DNA of 64,000 bases from Ichthyophis bannanicus (Eukaryota; Chordata; Amphibia; Gymnophiona; Ichthyophiidae), in assembly GCA_033557465.1 (NCBI GenBank), contig CM066033.1:17919080-17983079 (forward strand), read 5' to 3'. The number at the start of each line of letters is the position of its first letter. Within the stretch, counting starts at the first letter, position 1. Below the pieces are notes generated by a model, which was not told the DNA's origin, made no database searches, and saw nothing but the letters and a program-made list of their open reading frames with translations. Positions 20,022-30,957 of this stretch are shown here, one piece after another. The position numbers were made by a program, and so were the translations under genes.

Positions 20022-21130
20022 ATGGGACACTTTCAGTTTCAGGCATTACTCTTTGGACTGGTGACGATGCCTCGTACCTTTACCAAGGTGATAGTCATGG
20101 TGGCAGCGGCTCTTCGCAAAGAAGGGATCCTGGTCCACCCGTACCTCAATGACTGGTTAATCCACACCAAGTCCAAGAAGGAGAGTGTAGAGGTAACAAC
20201 CAAGGTAGTCAATCTCTTGAGGAGCCAGGGGTGGGTAATCAACTTGTCCAAGAGCAGATTGGTTCCCTCCCAGGAGATCAAGTATCTCGGGGCAAGGTTC
20301 GACACCTGCTTAGGCAAGGTGTTCTTGCCAGTTCAGAGGACGAGGGAGCTTTGGCGTCTGGTGGGTCAGCTTCTGGCCATGAGGGTGCCCACCACTTGGC
20401 ATTATCTCCACGTTCTGGGGACCATGACGGCGATGATCAAGCTCGTACCCTGGACGAGGGCCCACATGAGACTGCTCCAGTGATCCCTTCTCCGTCACTG
20501 GTCACATCAGCATCAGCCTTTGTCCACGGTGCTATCATGTCCTCTGGTGACCAGGACAGCCCTGGACTGGTGGCTCCAGCTAGGAAAGCTGGAGCAGGGG
20601 ATGCCTCTAGAGTCCCTGCGGTGGATGCAGTTGATGATAGATGCCAGTCTGGTCAGCTGGGGGGGCTCACTGCGACGGACACTTTGCCCAGGGGTGCTGG
20701 AATGTCCCAGAGGCTTGGTGGTCAACAAACAGGGTAGAAATGCGAGCAGTAGCACTGGCGCTCAGAGCGTTCGAGAGCTAGGTCCGACAGAAGGCAGTCC
20801 AGGTGTTCTCGGACAATGTCACTACAGTGGCCTATATCATTCGGCACGAGCAGTCCTCCCCTGAAGGAGGAGGCAGAGCGGCTGCTTGATTGGGCCGAGA
20901 TCAATCTCCAAGCTTTGTCAGCGGTGCATGTAGCCGGGGTAGAGAATGTCACTGTGGACTACCTGAGCCGGGTCAAGGTGGATCATGGAGAACTCTGTCA
21001 GGAAGTGTTCGACCCGGTGGTACACCGGTGGGGTCAACCCATCATGGACCTCATGGCAAGATACCCCAAAAGCAAGCCAAAGCAAGCCGCTTCTTCAGCA
21101 GAAGAAAGGAAAGGATGTCGGAGGGCCTAG
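20022..21130 (+). pseudogene. DIRS a reverse transcriptase and RNase H
   Basis: 20022-20483 reads GHFQFQALLFGL, PRTFTKVIVMVAAALRKEGI, VHPYLNDWLIHTKSK (the YLDD catalytic box is altered to YLND), WVINLSKSRLVPSQEIKYLGARFD, then the thumb GTMTAMIKLVPWTRAHMR. In other frames come an IDASLVSWGGSL box (RNase H, about 20625-20670) and VAGVENVTVDYLSRV (20930-20970). After it comes HRWGQPIMDLMA, typical of the segment after RNase H in DIRS elements. Multiple frameshifts and the changed catalytic Asp make it inactive. Confidence 0.8.
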
Positions 21131-21465
21131 ATGCTCTCGTTCAGAGATGGCCCTCGGAGGGGCTTTTGTATGTGTTTCCTCTATGGGTCCTCCAGAGCGT
21201 AGAAGCCCATCCGAGACTGGTAGTTCTGATAGCCCTGGATTGGCCACGGAGGCTGTGATATGCCGACCTCGTGAGGCTACTGGCCAATTGCCCCTGGTGA
21301 GATCCGGTAAGAGACAACCTCCTAATTCAGGATCCAGTCCAGATGCCGCAGGTGGGTCGATTCTCACTTATGGCTTGGCTCTTGAAAGGGCAAAGCTGCA
21401 AGTGTGGGTACTCCAGGATGATGATCATGACCTTACTAAATGTGCAGAAGCGTTCGACCTGTCTC

Positions 21466-21834
21466 TCATAAGAATATACGATATGCCATACTGGGTCAGA
21501 CCAATGTCCATCAAGCCCAGCATCCTGTTTCCAACAGTGGCCAATCTAGGTCATACTTACCTAGCAGTTTCCCCAAAAGACACAGGTTCCACAATGCTTG
21601 TATTCTGGTTAAGCATTGATATCCTGGGTCCCCTTTTAATAATGGTTTATGGACCTTTCCTCCAGGAACTTATTATTTTCTTTTATTTGTCTTAAATAGT
21701 TTACCCTGTAGCTTCATTGCATGTCCCCTAGTCTTTCTATATTCTGATAATATAAACAATCAATCTACGTTTACCCATTCCACTCCGTTCATTAATTTAT
21801 AGACTTCTATCATATCTCCCCTTAGCTGTCTCTT
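21466..21834 (-). mobile_element. CR1 3'-end fragment, copy 3
   Basis: It contains ATGCCATACTGGGTCAGACC, CATCAAGCCCAGCATCC, CTAGCAGTTTCCCC and, further on, the C-terminal codons also seen at 16500-16690. It interrupts the DIRS a element between its RNase H tail and recombinase. CTGTCTCT occurs at both joints. Confidence 0.8.
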
Positions 21835-21836
21835 AT

Positions 21837-22789
21837 GTGAGAGTCTGGTGCATCTTTGAAGGCTGGTGTGTGGTCCGGGAAAAGAGGCCTATGGCGGTCT
21901 CTGTGCCGGACGTCTTGGACTTACAGGCCGGGTTTCAGAAAGGCCTGGCAGCCAGTTCTTTAAGAGTGCAGCTAGCAGCTATTGCCTGTTACCGAGGTAA
22001 CGTTCAAGGTAAGTCACTAGGGGTACACCCAGACGTCGGGCAGGTCCTTAAAGTGGTGAGAGGTTTACAGCCTCAGCAAAGATCCTCACTTTCTCCTTGT
22101 GACCTCAATCTCGTGCTTAACGCACTAGTTGAGGGGATCCCTTTCAGCTGATAGGGCGAGCCTCCCTGAAGGACTTCACCCTCAAAACAGTGTTTTTGGT
22201 TGCGATCTGTTCAGCTAGACGTATTTTGGAACTCCGGGCACTTTCATGTCGGCCTCCATTCATGAGCTTTTTCAAGGAAAAGGTGGTCCTATGGACAGTA
22301 CCTTCCTTTTTGCCCAAAGTAGTCTCCCCCTTTCATTTGAATCAACCGGTTTCTCTTCCGGCCTACTCAAAGGAGTAGCGCAGGACAATGGATGCTTGTT
22401 TGCACCGACTGGATGTGTGCAGGGTCCTGAAGCACTATATTGACAGGATGGTGGCGTTTCGTAAATCAGTTTGTTTGTTTGTCTTGTTTGGGGGACCACA
22501 GAAAGAGGAGGCGGCAGCCAAGGCTTCAATTTCCAGATGGATTAAGGAAGCCATTGCTTCGGTGTACATTCTGAAAAGAAGACCCATGCCGGGGGTTTTC
22601 AGGGCTCATTCTACGTGGGCACAGGCGGCCTCGTGGGCGGAATTCAGTCTGGTTCCGCCGCTAGACATCTGTAGGGTGGCTACGTGGGCCTACCTGCATA
22701 CATTCACCAAGTACTTTCGCTTAGATGGTCAGGCTAAGGTTAGGGGAGAGGCTCTTCGGTCCGGTATCGCGGGTCCCTCCCATTCTTGA
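21837..22789 (+). pseudogene. DIRS a tyrosine recombinase
   Basis: The N-terminal core-binding part is LDLQAGFQKGLAASSLRVQLAAIACY...LSPCDLNLVLNAL. The catalytic part has FLVAICSARRILELRAL (first Arg), then after a frame shift RAHSTWAQAASWAE, where H-x-x-R has its Arg replaced by Trp, and ICRVATWAYLHTFTKYFRLD with the candidate nucleophilic Tyr. Frame breaks near 22150, 22380. In living DIRS elements this enzyme integrates the circular DNA copy without target duplication. Confidence 0.8.
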
Positions 22790-23159
22790 AATGCTCTGTT
22801 ACATCCCAGAGAAAAGGGACTGGACTGGAGGGATGGTTAGGAAGGAGTAATTAGAGCTTACCTGCTAATTAGCGTTCCTGGTGGAACTCCAGTCCAGTCC
22901 CTGATCCCACCCAGGTTTCTGCGACGTGGCGTCTTCAGCCCGAAGAGGTTATATGCGATAGTGTTATTCCCTTTCAGAAGACTCATTGCTGAGAGGGTGG
23001 ACTCAGAGCGGCAGAATGGACCAGTGGGTGCCCCCGTCCGGAGACTTTTGGGGGGCAAATTATGATTCAGGTAAGCAGCCTCCTCCTCTTCTTCGGGGAG
23101 GTGGGGAAATCCTCCTGGGGTTAAGGGGGAGGTAGTATGAATAGTGATAGGAGAAAGGA

Positions 23160-24836
23160 ATCATGCCCTCAGAACTAAAGAAATCAGTCATTAGACCGAT
23201 CCTAAAAAACACTACACTCAACGGAGAAGACCCAGCCTCCTACCGTCCCATATCAAGTATCTCATTCCTGGCAAAGATCATAGAAAAAACGGTCCTTCTA
23301 CAACTCCAAGACCATCTGACTGACAGTGCTCCTCTTGATGACCAGCAATATGGCTTCAGGCAACATCATGGAGTTGAAACCCTGTTACTAGTTCTACTTA
23401 ACAACCTCCTAAAGGGCCTTGAAAACAAAAAGAAAATGTACATTCTTGTATTCATTGACATCTCAGCTGCCTTTGATACAGTTAATCATGGGACCCTCAT
23501 AAATAGGATAAAATCAATAGGAATAACAGGAACCCCACTAAAATGGTTCTCATCCTACATCTCAAATCGAACACAACAGGTTCAATTCAACGGAGAAAAA
23601 GCAGAATCTTTCTCACAAACACAGGGAATCCCCCAAGGCTCTGCTCTCTCAGCACTTCTGTTTAACATATATATGCAGCCACTATGCAAAATTTTCTCAC
23701 GGCACGAAATTAATTACCACATCTATGCCGATGATATCATGCTATACACACAACTAGACACTAAAAACCCAGACTACAACCCACTGGAGACATGTATCGG
23801 AGAGATGCAAGACTGGTTACAACAAAGTAGTATGTCAATTAATCACAAAAAAACCGAAGTAATGTATATCTCCAAAGAACCGAATTTTGACCCTCCCACA
23901 TCAATAACACTATGTAACAACACTTACCAAACAAAAAAAGAAATAAAGTATCTAGGAGTCACATTTGACTGTGACCTAAAGATGGAAAAACACCTCCGAA
24001 AGACCAACAGAGCAGTTTTCCACAAGCTTAGAGTGCTCCAACCCATTCGGAATATTATTGATCCCCAAGACTTCAGAACAGTGGCCCAAGCACTCATCAT
24101 GCCACATTTTGACTACTGCAACGCCATCCTACAAGGTTTACCTAAAAAAACCCTAAACATATTACAAATGGCACAAAATGTAGCTGCCAGGGTCATAATG
24201 AAGAAAAATCTAAGTGACCACATCACACCAGTACTAATTCAATTACACTGGCTACCCATAACAGCTCGCACAAAATACAAAATACTAACAACCACCTTCA
24301 AACTCATCCACAACTTAGCACCTTCCTTCCTCAACAACCTAGTAAGATTGCAACCTCCTACCCGAAACAGAAGAACCCACAATTCCAACATCCTTCACAC
24401 TCCAACAGATATAAGATCTGCCAAAGCTAACACCAGCCACAGGGCTTTCTCATATGCGGCGCCAACACTGTGGAACCAACTCCCACCAGAACTACGAGCT
24501 AGCAATGACCTTCTAGACTTCAGAAAGAAACTCAAAACGCACATTTTCCAATCACATTTCAACCTGAACTAAACCCACAGATGGAGCAGCCCCTGACCAC
24601 TGTGTCCAAGAAGATTATCCTGTATATATGTATTTATGTATATATGTAAATGAACTCCCCCATAGCTAAGAAGTGTTAACTCTGTATGATGTGCTTTTCT
24701 GACAATCTGTATGTAAACAAAATTTGTACCTGCCTTGATTCGGCAGTTTCACAATAGTAATCCTACCCGCTTCTGATCGCTGGAAGGAGCGGGCTACAAA
24801 TGCTTGCTAAATAAATAAAAATAAATAAATAAAAGG
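23160..24836 (+). mobile_element. L2 LINE copy 1, 5'-truncated
   Basis: It contains a long open RT-C-terminal frame (23163-24572), a 3' UTR, a 3' hairpin CCCGCTTCT..AGGAGCGGG (24766-24793) and an (AAATAAAT)n tail. It lies inside the DIRS derivative b. The target duplication is not clear. Confidence 0.9.
23163..24572 (+). CDS. L2 LINE ORF2, reverse transcriptase to C-terminus (partial)
   Basis: An uninterrupted 469-codon frame; the first in-frame ATG at 23163 is not the native start, because the endonuclease part is missing. RT blocks: VIRPILKNTTLNGEDPASYRPIS, QYGFRQHHGVETLL, VFIDISAAFDTVNH (block A), QGIPQGSALSALLFNIY (block B), YHIYADDIMLYTQL (YADD, block C), INHKKTEVMYIS, KYLGVTFD, MPHFDYCNAILQGLP. 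The tail ends RAFSYAAPTLWNQLPPELR and FRKKLKTHIF. No stops, so it is younger than the copy at 29598. Without its endonuclease it could at most act as a partial protein. Confidence 0.9.
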   Translation: MPSELKKSVIRPILKNTTLNGEDPASYRPISSISFLAKIIEKTVLLQLQDHLTDSAPLDDQQYGFRQHHGVETLLLVLLNNLLKGLENKKKMYILVFIDISAAFDTVNHGTLINRIKSIGITGTPLKWFSSYISNRTQQVQFNGEKAESFSQTQGIPQGSALSALLFNIYMQPLCKIFSRHEINYHIYADDIMLYTQLDTKNPDYNPLETCIGEMQDWLQQSSMSINHKKTEVMYISKEPNFDPPTSITLCNNTYQTKKEIKYLGVTFDCDLKMEKHLRKTNRAVFHKLRVLQPIRNIIDPQDFRTVAQALIMPHFDYCNAILQGLPKKTLNILQMAQNVAARVIMKKNLSDHITPVLIQLHWLPITARTKYKILTTTFKLIHNLAPSFLNNLVRLQPPTRNRRTHNSNILHTPTDIRSAKANTSHRAFSYAAPTLWNQLPPELRASNDLLDFRKKLKTHIFQSHFNLN

Positions 24837-25105
24837 TTAAGAATGGTTTACAGTTTTTCCAGTTAGTTATAGTTAGCGGAGTTTTTAGTTTTACTCTGTT
24901 TCATTGTCTCTCCGTTACGTTTGCTTTGTCAATAGGATACTGGAGGTGGTGGGAGGTGCCAACTGTATATATACTCCAGTGTCATCAAAAGGATGACGTA
25001 CTCGGTCTCCAAGCTGCTGAAAGGGGAGCACAACCCAGAAGAAAGGGACTGGACTGGAGTTCCTTCAGGAACGCTAATTAGCAGGTAAGCTCTAATTACT
25101 CCTTT

Positions 25106-25216
25106 AGTGTTATATATTCTAACTCTCCCATCTTTTTTTTTTTTTAAGACTTCTAGTATTTACATACAAGCATTTTAGATGTCATATTTTATTCATATTA
25201 ATCTGGTTATCGGCTG
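25106..25216 (-). mobile_element. CR1 copy 4, first segment
   Basis: TTTAGTGTTATATATTCTAACTCTCCCATC matches the coding end near 19120-19150 of CR1 copy 1. It then runs to the BovB insertion, whose edges carry GGCTG at 25212-25216 and 29550-29554. The CR1 continues at 29555-29597 and 44117 onward. Confidence 0.75.
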
Positions 25217-26837
25217 TTGTTATTGTTAAGTGTCGACTCATGGCAACCCTCTGGATAGTTGTTCTAAACTGTGTTCGGTCTTCAGTAAGGCGGCTCACTG
25301 TTGACAGAATGGCACCCAAAGCGTTGACCTTCTACTATGCCAAGCATGATGTCTTTCTCTTTCTCTAATGATCTCTCTCTTCGCATGACATGTCCAAAGT
25401 ACGAAAGTCAAAGTCTTGTCATCTGAGCTTCTAAAGAAAGCTTAGGTTTGATCTCTAGTATTGACTGATTTGTTCTTCGGGCAATCTATAGTATACACAG
25501 TATTTTTGAACAGCACAATAATTCAAAGGCATCAATTTTCTTCCTGTCTTGTCTTTTTCACTGTCCAACTTTCGAATCCATATGACATTATTAAAAATGC
25601 CATGGCTTGAACAAGTTGAATTTTTGTATGGAGAGAGACATCTCTACTCTTGAGAATTCTGTCTCCTTCATAGCCATTCTACCAGGAGCAATGCATCGTT
25701 AGATTTCTTAACTGCTTGTTGCTTCTTTATTGATAGTTGATCCAAGTAGGTTACAGTTGTTCATTATTTCATGATTTTTGTCTTCTTTACATTAAGGTGC
25801 AGGCCCATTTTAAGACTGTTCCTTGATCTTGAGAAGCAAATGTTTCAGATAGTCTTCATTTTCAGCCAGTAATGTGGTATCATCAGCATAGTGAAGGTTG
25901 TTGATGAGTCTTCCACCAATCTTAAACACTTCTCTTGTTTTCATACAATCCTGCTTCTCTGATGATTTGTTCTGCAAATAAATTAAACAGGTGGGGGAAA
26001 GTATGCCCCCTTACACCTTTGCTGATTTTAAATCATTCTGTTTCTCCTTGTTCCGTTTGAACTGTTGCTTCTTGATCAATGTAAAGGTTGTGCACGAGAA
26101 CAATCAGGTTTTCTGGTACACCCATGCTTCTTAATGTGGCCCAGAGTTTCTCATGGTTTACAAAGTCAAAAGCCTTGCTGTAAAGTACACATAGATATCC
26201 TTTTGGTATTCTTTAGTCTTTTCAAGGATCCATCTTACATCCATGATGATGTCTCTCATTCCTCGCCCTTTCCTGAAACCTTCTTGCACTTCAGGTAGTT
26301 CTCGTTCCAGGAATGGTGTAGTCTCTGAATAATCTTCAGTAGAATCTGGCTGGCATGTAGGATCAGAGCGACTATGCGATAATTTCTACAGTCAGTTGAA
26401 TCACCTTTCTTTAGTGTTGGTATAAACATAGATCTTTTCCAGTCAGTTGGCCATGATATTTCTTCCAAATTTCCTTGTAAGTATGGTAACAGCTGTATCA
26501 GATTGCTGTAATACTTCTATGGGAAAGCCGATCTTGTTCTTCCTCTAATAGTTTCTGCTTCTATTTCCTGTCATGTGTCATTGTAGTACTTCTCCTTGTC
26601 TTGTCTTTGTAGTACTTCTCCTTGTCTTGTCTTTCTGCACGTTGAAGATCTCTGAATTCTGTGACTGCCTTTCTTTCTCCTTTGACTTTAGTTTCTCTTC
26701 GTTTTTGGGCAATTTTCATCCATTTTGACCGTTTTTGCTTTTTCACCTTTTGTAGAGACTTCTCACTTTCTTCCAAACACAGCCTTATTGCTGTCTTCCC
26801 ATAAGTCTTCTGGAGCTCTGTCATTTATATCTAAAGC

Positions 26838-28258
26838 CACGGCATCCTCCTAAACCGCCTTGCATCCATAGGTATAACAGGGACCCCATTGAAGTGTTTT
26901 TCATCATACATATCAAACAGGATGCAACAAGTACAATTCAATGACGAAAAAGCCGACGCCTTCCCCCAAACCCAGGGGATACCTCAAGGGTCCGCCCTAT
27001 CATCTCTCCTGTTCAACTTGTATATAAAACCGGTCTGTGAAATCTTGCAAAAACACAACATCAATTACCACATCTATGCAGATGATGTGATGCTGTATAC
27101 GCAACTTGACATAGCACAACCGGATTTCACCCCACTGGAAGAATGCCTCAACATGCTCCAAACTTGGCTTCAACAAAACAACATGTCGATAAACCACAAG
27201 AAAACAGAAGTCATGTTTATCTCCAAAAAAAACAATTTCATCCCGCCCACCACAGTAACCCTCAACAAAAACATATATCATACAAAGCCTGCAATAAAAT
27301 ATCTAGGGGTCCTACTGGACAGCAACCTAAGGATGGATAAACACCTCCGAGCAACCAACCGAGCCATTTTCCACAAATTGAAAGTTCTACAACCACTTCG
27401 CAATATCCTTGAGAAATCTGACTTCAGAACTGTTGCGCAAGCCCTCATCATTCCTCACCTAGACTATTGCAACGCCATTCTGCAAGGCCTTCCCAAGAGC
27501 ACCCTAAATATCTTGCAAATGGCTCAAAATGTTGCTGCAAGAGTCATCATGGAAAAAAACGTCTCTGAACACATCACGCCAGTACTAATGGAGCTGCATT
27601 GGCTCCCAGTTGCCGCCCGCATCATATTCAAACTTCTCATAACAACTTTTAAACTCATTCACAATATCGCACCATCCTACCTCGACAACCTAATCACTAT
27701 CCAACCACACAACAGGAAGAGAAGAACCATAAATCGCAAAACTCTCTGTGTACCAATCAGCATAAGAGCTGTCAAAGCAGAAACAAGCAATAGAGCATTC
27801 TCATATGCAGCACCAATCCACTGGAACCAACTCCCTCACGAACTACGATCAACGAATGATTTGCGAGACTTTAGGAAAAAACTCAAAACCCACTTATTCC
27901 AGGTTCACTACCACCTGACTTAGATTGCGACACCCCTATGCTCGCTGAACCTAGATGGTTTCTGACTGCCGCGAAGGCATTTAGTAAGCCGGTATTTAAC
28001 CTTGTATATTTGTATATTTCTGCCCCCACCCACATCCCTACAATTAAATGTATATTTAGATTTGTGAGTTCTCATCTAATGTATATTGAAACCAATTGAT
28101 CTTCCTGTGATGGATGTGTAAATCAATACTCAATCTAACTGTATATCTTAAAAATTCACTGTATTGCGATACATTATGATTCTGTAAAGTAAACCGCTAC
28201 TGATCGTAGGAAGTAGCGGTATACAAATGTTTACTAAATAAATAAAAAATAAATAAAT
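26838..28258 (+). mobile_element. L2 LINE copy 2 inserted in BovB copy 2, TSD AAAGC
   Basis: BovB sequence ATCTAAAGC at 26837 continues as AGAAAATCGATTTTGC at 28264, as the intact order at 51405-51425 shows. AAAGC is present on both sides (26833-26837 and 28259-28263). The L2 copy is 5'-truncated within the RT, and ends with hairpin CCGCTACT..AGTAGCGG (28194-28219) and an AAATAAATAA tail. Confidence 0.9.
26889..27923 (+). CDS. L2 LINE ORF2, C-terminal RT part (partial)
   Basis: A 344-codon open frame starting within the RT. It contains QGIPQGSALSSLLFNLY, YHIYADDVMLYTQL (YADD), INHKKTEVMFIS, KYLGVLLDSNLRMDKHLR, IPHLDYCNAILQGLP, and the tail RAFSYAAPIHWNQLPHELR and FRKKLKTHLF. It is closely related to 23163-24572 and has no internal stops after the 5' break. 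The N-terminal blocks and endonuclease are absent. Confidence 0.9.
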   Translation: MKCFSSYISNRMQQVQFNDEKADAFPQTQGIPQGSALSSLLFNLYIKPVCEILQKHNINYHIYADDVMLYTQLDIAQPDFTPLEECLNMLQTWLQQNNMSINHKKTEVMFISKKNNFIPPTTVTLNKNIYHTKPAIKYLGVLLDSNLRMDKHLRATNRAIFHKLKVLQPLRNILEKSDFRTVAQALIIPHLDYCNAILQGLPKSTLNILQMAQNVAARVIMEKNVSEHITPVLMELHWLPVAARIIFKLLITTFKLIHNIAPSYLDNLITIQPHNRKRRTINRKTLCVPISIRAVKAETSNRAFSYAAPIHWNQLPHELRSTNDLRDFRKKLKTHLFQVHYHLT

Positions 28259-29554
28259 AAAGCAGAAAATCGATTTTGCAGTCTTTAAATTCCAGTGGTA
28301 TATTCTCAAGGTCATATTTTGCTACTTTCATAAGTGGCTTGACCTTTTTCAACTTTAGATTGTGTTTGCGTACTAGTAGATGGTGATCTGTACCATAGTC
28401 AGCTCCAGGTTTTGTCTTTGTTGATGGTATAGAGTATTTCCATCATTGACTACCACAGATGTAGTCAATTTGATTTTTGTATCATCCATTGGGTGAAGTC
28501 CATGTGTACAGTCACCGCTTGTGTTGCTAGAAGGTGTTTGAGATTAATAGATCTTTGGTCTTGCAGAATTCTATCAGTCTTTCTCCAGCTTCATTTCTGT
28601 TGCCAAGTCCATATTTTCCAACCATTTTGCCTTCTTCTTTGTTGCCAACTTTTGCATGACTATCAGGATATCCTGTTTGCATGTTCTGTCAATTTCAGCT
28701 TGTGCTTGTTTATAGAACTCATCAATTTCATTCTCTTCTGCAGCTGTTATTGGGGCATATACTTGAATTATAGATGTGTTGAAAGGCATTCCTCATAGAC
28801 AAAAATAAATTAAGCAATCACTGACTGCATTGTTTTTCATTACAGTTCTTGCAAGTTTCTTCTTAATTATAAATTCAACACCACTTCTTTTGTCTTTCAT
28901 TTCCAGCACAGTAGCCCATGTGATCATCTGATGCAAAATGCCCAGTGCCAGCCTATTTTAGTTTGCTGACACCCAACAGATCAAGTTGAACATGTTCCAT
29001 TTTATTTTAGACCACCTCCAACTTCCCTTGGTTCATGCTTCATATGTTCCATGTCCCAATATGTTAGATATCTTTGCAGCTTCTGACTCTCATTTCATGC
29101 ACAGCTACATCAGCAGTCAGTCGTCCTGAGGATTTTGATCCAACCGCATAATAAATGCTGGCTTTAATCTGAAAAGTCTTAAGCAACTCCCCAATAGCTA
29201 GTTTAGTGCCTTCCAACCTGGGGAGTCTCATCTTCCAGCACTATGGAATTTGTGCAGTTTGTTTTGTTGTGACTATCCATTGGGTTTTTGTGGCAAGATA
29301 TGGAAGTAGATTGTCAGGCCTTTCTTCTGCACTGTTTAAATTTAGTGCTATTGCTGTTGCCACAGAAATATGATCCTCCGCCGCCAACTCTGTCCCATTC
29401 TACTGCGGCCCAGATGGGTGGTTTGTCTTGGTCTGGCACCTCAGCTGAGACCTGTCCATCTTGGGAGACCCTGCCAGTAGTTAAACTAACGAAAGCTTAG
29501 CCCTCAGCATCACTGCCCTCACAGCATGACACGCTGCAAACCAAGTGAGGGCTG

Positions 29555-29597
29555 TTTATCGGTAGGCAGGGGTAATTTGGAATCTTTAAGCTCTGTA
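29555..29597 (-). mobile_element. CR1 copy 4, middle segment
   Basis: GGGGTAATTTGGAATCTTTAAGCTCTG matches 19228-19260 of CR1 copy 1 (GTAATTTGGGATCTTTAAGCTCTG). It lies between the BovB and L2 insertions. Confidence 0.7.
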
Positions 29598-30957
29598 TTT
29601 TTATTTATTTTATTTGTTACATTTCTATACCTCCCCTTCCAGAGATCAGGGGCGGCTTACAAGGAACAAAAATAAACTTTTTACAGGTAACCTGATTTGC
29701 AAGTAGGGTCAGTGGGTTGGCGTTACAATCTTTTAGGAACTATGTACAACTTGGCTATATACAGGAATTTTCATGCTTGTTTTACACGGCCTTTATCTGG
29801 GTTGGGTGAGCTGTCTCTGTGGTGCATGTGTGTTTGGATATGAGTTTTCTGTACCGTAGTGCATAGTAAAGAAGTGGGTTTTTAGGTGCTTTCTGAAATC
29901 TTTGACGTCTTTTGTTGTGCGGATGTGAAGTGGGAGGGTGTTCAAGATGTTGGGTGCAGCATAGGAGAATGCTCTGGAGCTGCTGGTTTGCTTTGTTTTT
30001 CGGATGGAGGGTGGGATCGTTAAGGAGTGAATGGCATTCTCCCTGCGTGTTCTGTTTGTTGGGGTGAGAGGAAAGAGGGAGCAACATTGTTGATGAGTTT
30101 CAATGATGTTACAAGTAGTTTGTATCTGATCCGGCTTTCTATTTGGAGCCAGTGTAGGGCATATAGGAGGTGTGTGACATAGTCAGTTAGTCTGGCTTTG
30201 CAGGTGATCTTGGCTGTGATATTTTGCATTCATTGGAGTATGTAGAGACTCTTTGCCGGTAGACCCTACAACAGCCTGTTGCAGTAGTCGAAGTGTGGGG
30301 TGAAGATGGATTGAATGACTGCACTGAAGTCTTTATCTTCAAGGAGAGGTCTTAGTTGTTGTATGGATTTTAATTTGTAGAGGATTGTTCTGGCTGTTCG
30401 TTTCAGGTGGGCTACCATGCTGAGGGAGGTATCTAGGACAACACCGAGGTATTTAACTTCCTTTTTGACTGGGATTGTGGTGCTGCTGATGGTGATGGCT
30501 TGAGGTAGGGTTGTGTCTTGGTTTCTTGTGATGTGCATCGCTTCCATCTTTTTGTAGTTTAGGCTGAGGTTGTTGAATTTCAGCCAGGAGTCAGCTTCCT
30601 TAATACATTCGTCCAGGTTGTTGTAGTTGGGGTTATTTACATCTATGGGGAGCGACAACATGATGTCATCCACATAGATTTAGTAGTGGATGTTGTGTTT
30701 TTGGAATATGTGGGTGATAGGTTGAAGGTGCAGGTTGAAAAGGAGGGCAGAGAGGGCGGAACTTTGTGGTATGCCTTGTTCTTGTGGAAAGGTGTTTGCG
30801 GGTTTTTTCCCTATTTGGATCGTGAGGTCTGAGATGTATGATTTAAACCAGAGCAGGACTAGGCTGCCCAGGCCAATATATTCGAGCCTTGCAATGAGGG
30901 TTTCGTGGTTTATATTGTCGAATGCTGAGGCGACGTCTAGAAATATTAGGAGGAATG
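29598..30957 (-). mobile_element. L2 LINE copy 3, 5'-truncated and decayed
   Basis: Minus orientation. The 3' tail (plus TTTTTATTTATTTTATTTG) is at 29598 and hairpin CCTCCCC...GGGGCGG at 29630-29655. Minus-strand frames: RAFLLIFLDVASAFDNINH (30900-30960), YVDDIMLSLPIDVNNPN (30660; preceded by a stop), LNYKKMEAMHI, KYLGVVLDTSLSM and FTPHFDYCNRLL (30266-30673), LHWLQIESRIRYKLL (30020-30229). Several frame breaks. Confidence 0.85.
30266..30673 (-). pseudogene. L2 copy 3 reverse transcriptase segment
   Basis: A 135-codon open piece with VDDIMLSL (YADD-equivalent, Ala to Val), KKMEAMH, VKYLGVVLDTSLSMVAHLKRTAR and FTPHFDYC. A stop two codons before the VDD box and frameshifts on both sides show it is dead. 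Confidence 0.8.

Larger units (their letters stand above)
20022..22849 (+). mobile_element. DIRS-type retrotransposon a, plus strand, partial
   Basis: Order on the plus strand is RT C-terminal half (20022-20483), RNase H (about 20500-21020), connecting region, tyrosine recombinase (21837-22789), then terminal sequence AGAAAAGGGACTGGACTGGAG at about 22808. There is no gag or RT N-terminus; the SINE replaces them. A CR1 3' fragment splits it at 21466-21834. Frames are broken in several places. Confidence 0.8.
22850..25105. mobile_element. Short DIRS-type derivative b, bounded by inverted repeats
   Basis: Left end 22850-22900 (GGAGTAATTAGAGCTTACCTGCTAATTAGCGTTCC, then AACTCCAGTCCAGTCCCT) is repeated in inverted form at 25040-25100 (AGGGACTGGACTGGAGTTCC, then GGAACGCTAATTAGCAGG). 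With the L2 insertion (23160-24836) removed, about 0.55 kb remains with no gag, RT or recombinase. The same terminal motif ends DIRS a (22808), so it is an internally deleted relative that abuts it. Confidence 0.65.
25217..29550 (-). mobile_element. BovB-type RTE LINE copy 2, full span, decayed
   Basis: The minus-strand 3' tail is at 25217 (TGTTGTTATTGTTAAGTG then CGACTCATGGCAACCC). The RT region is in pieces (25700-26830), split by an L2 at 26838-28258. The endonuclease is at 28300-29000 and the 5' end at 29550 (CAAACCAAGTGAGG). Fragments: WKRSMFIPTLKKGD (26256-26468) and NTSIIQVYAPITAAEENEI (28574-28789). Many frameshifts. Probable TSD GGCTG. Confidence 0.85.

Noticed and set aside
19998..20483. 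Start of a host gene at an ATG in 19998
   Set aside because: The first codons are SINE sequence read through; the remainder is DIRS reverse transcriptase.
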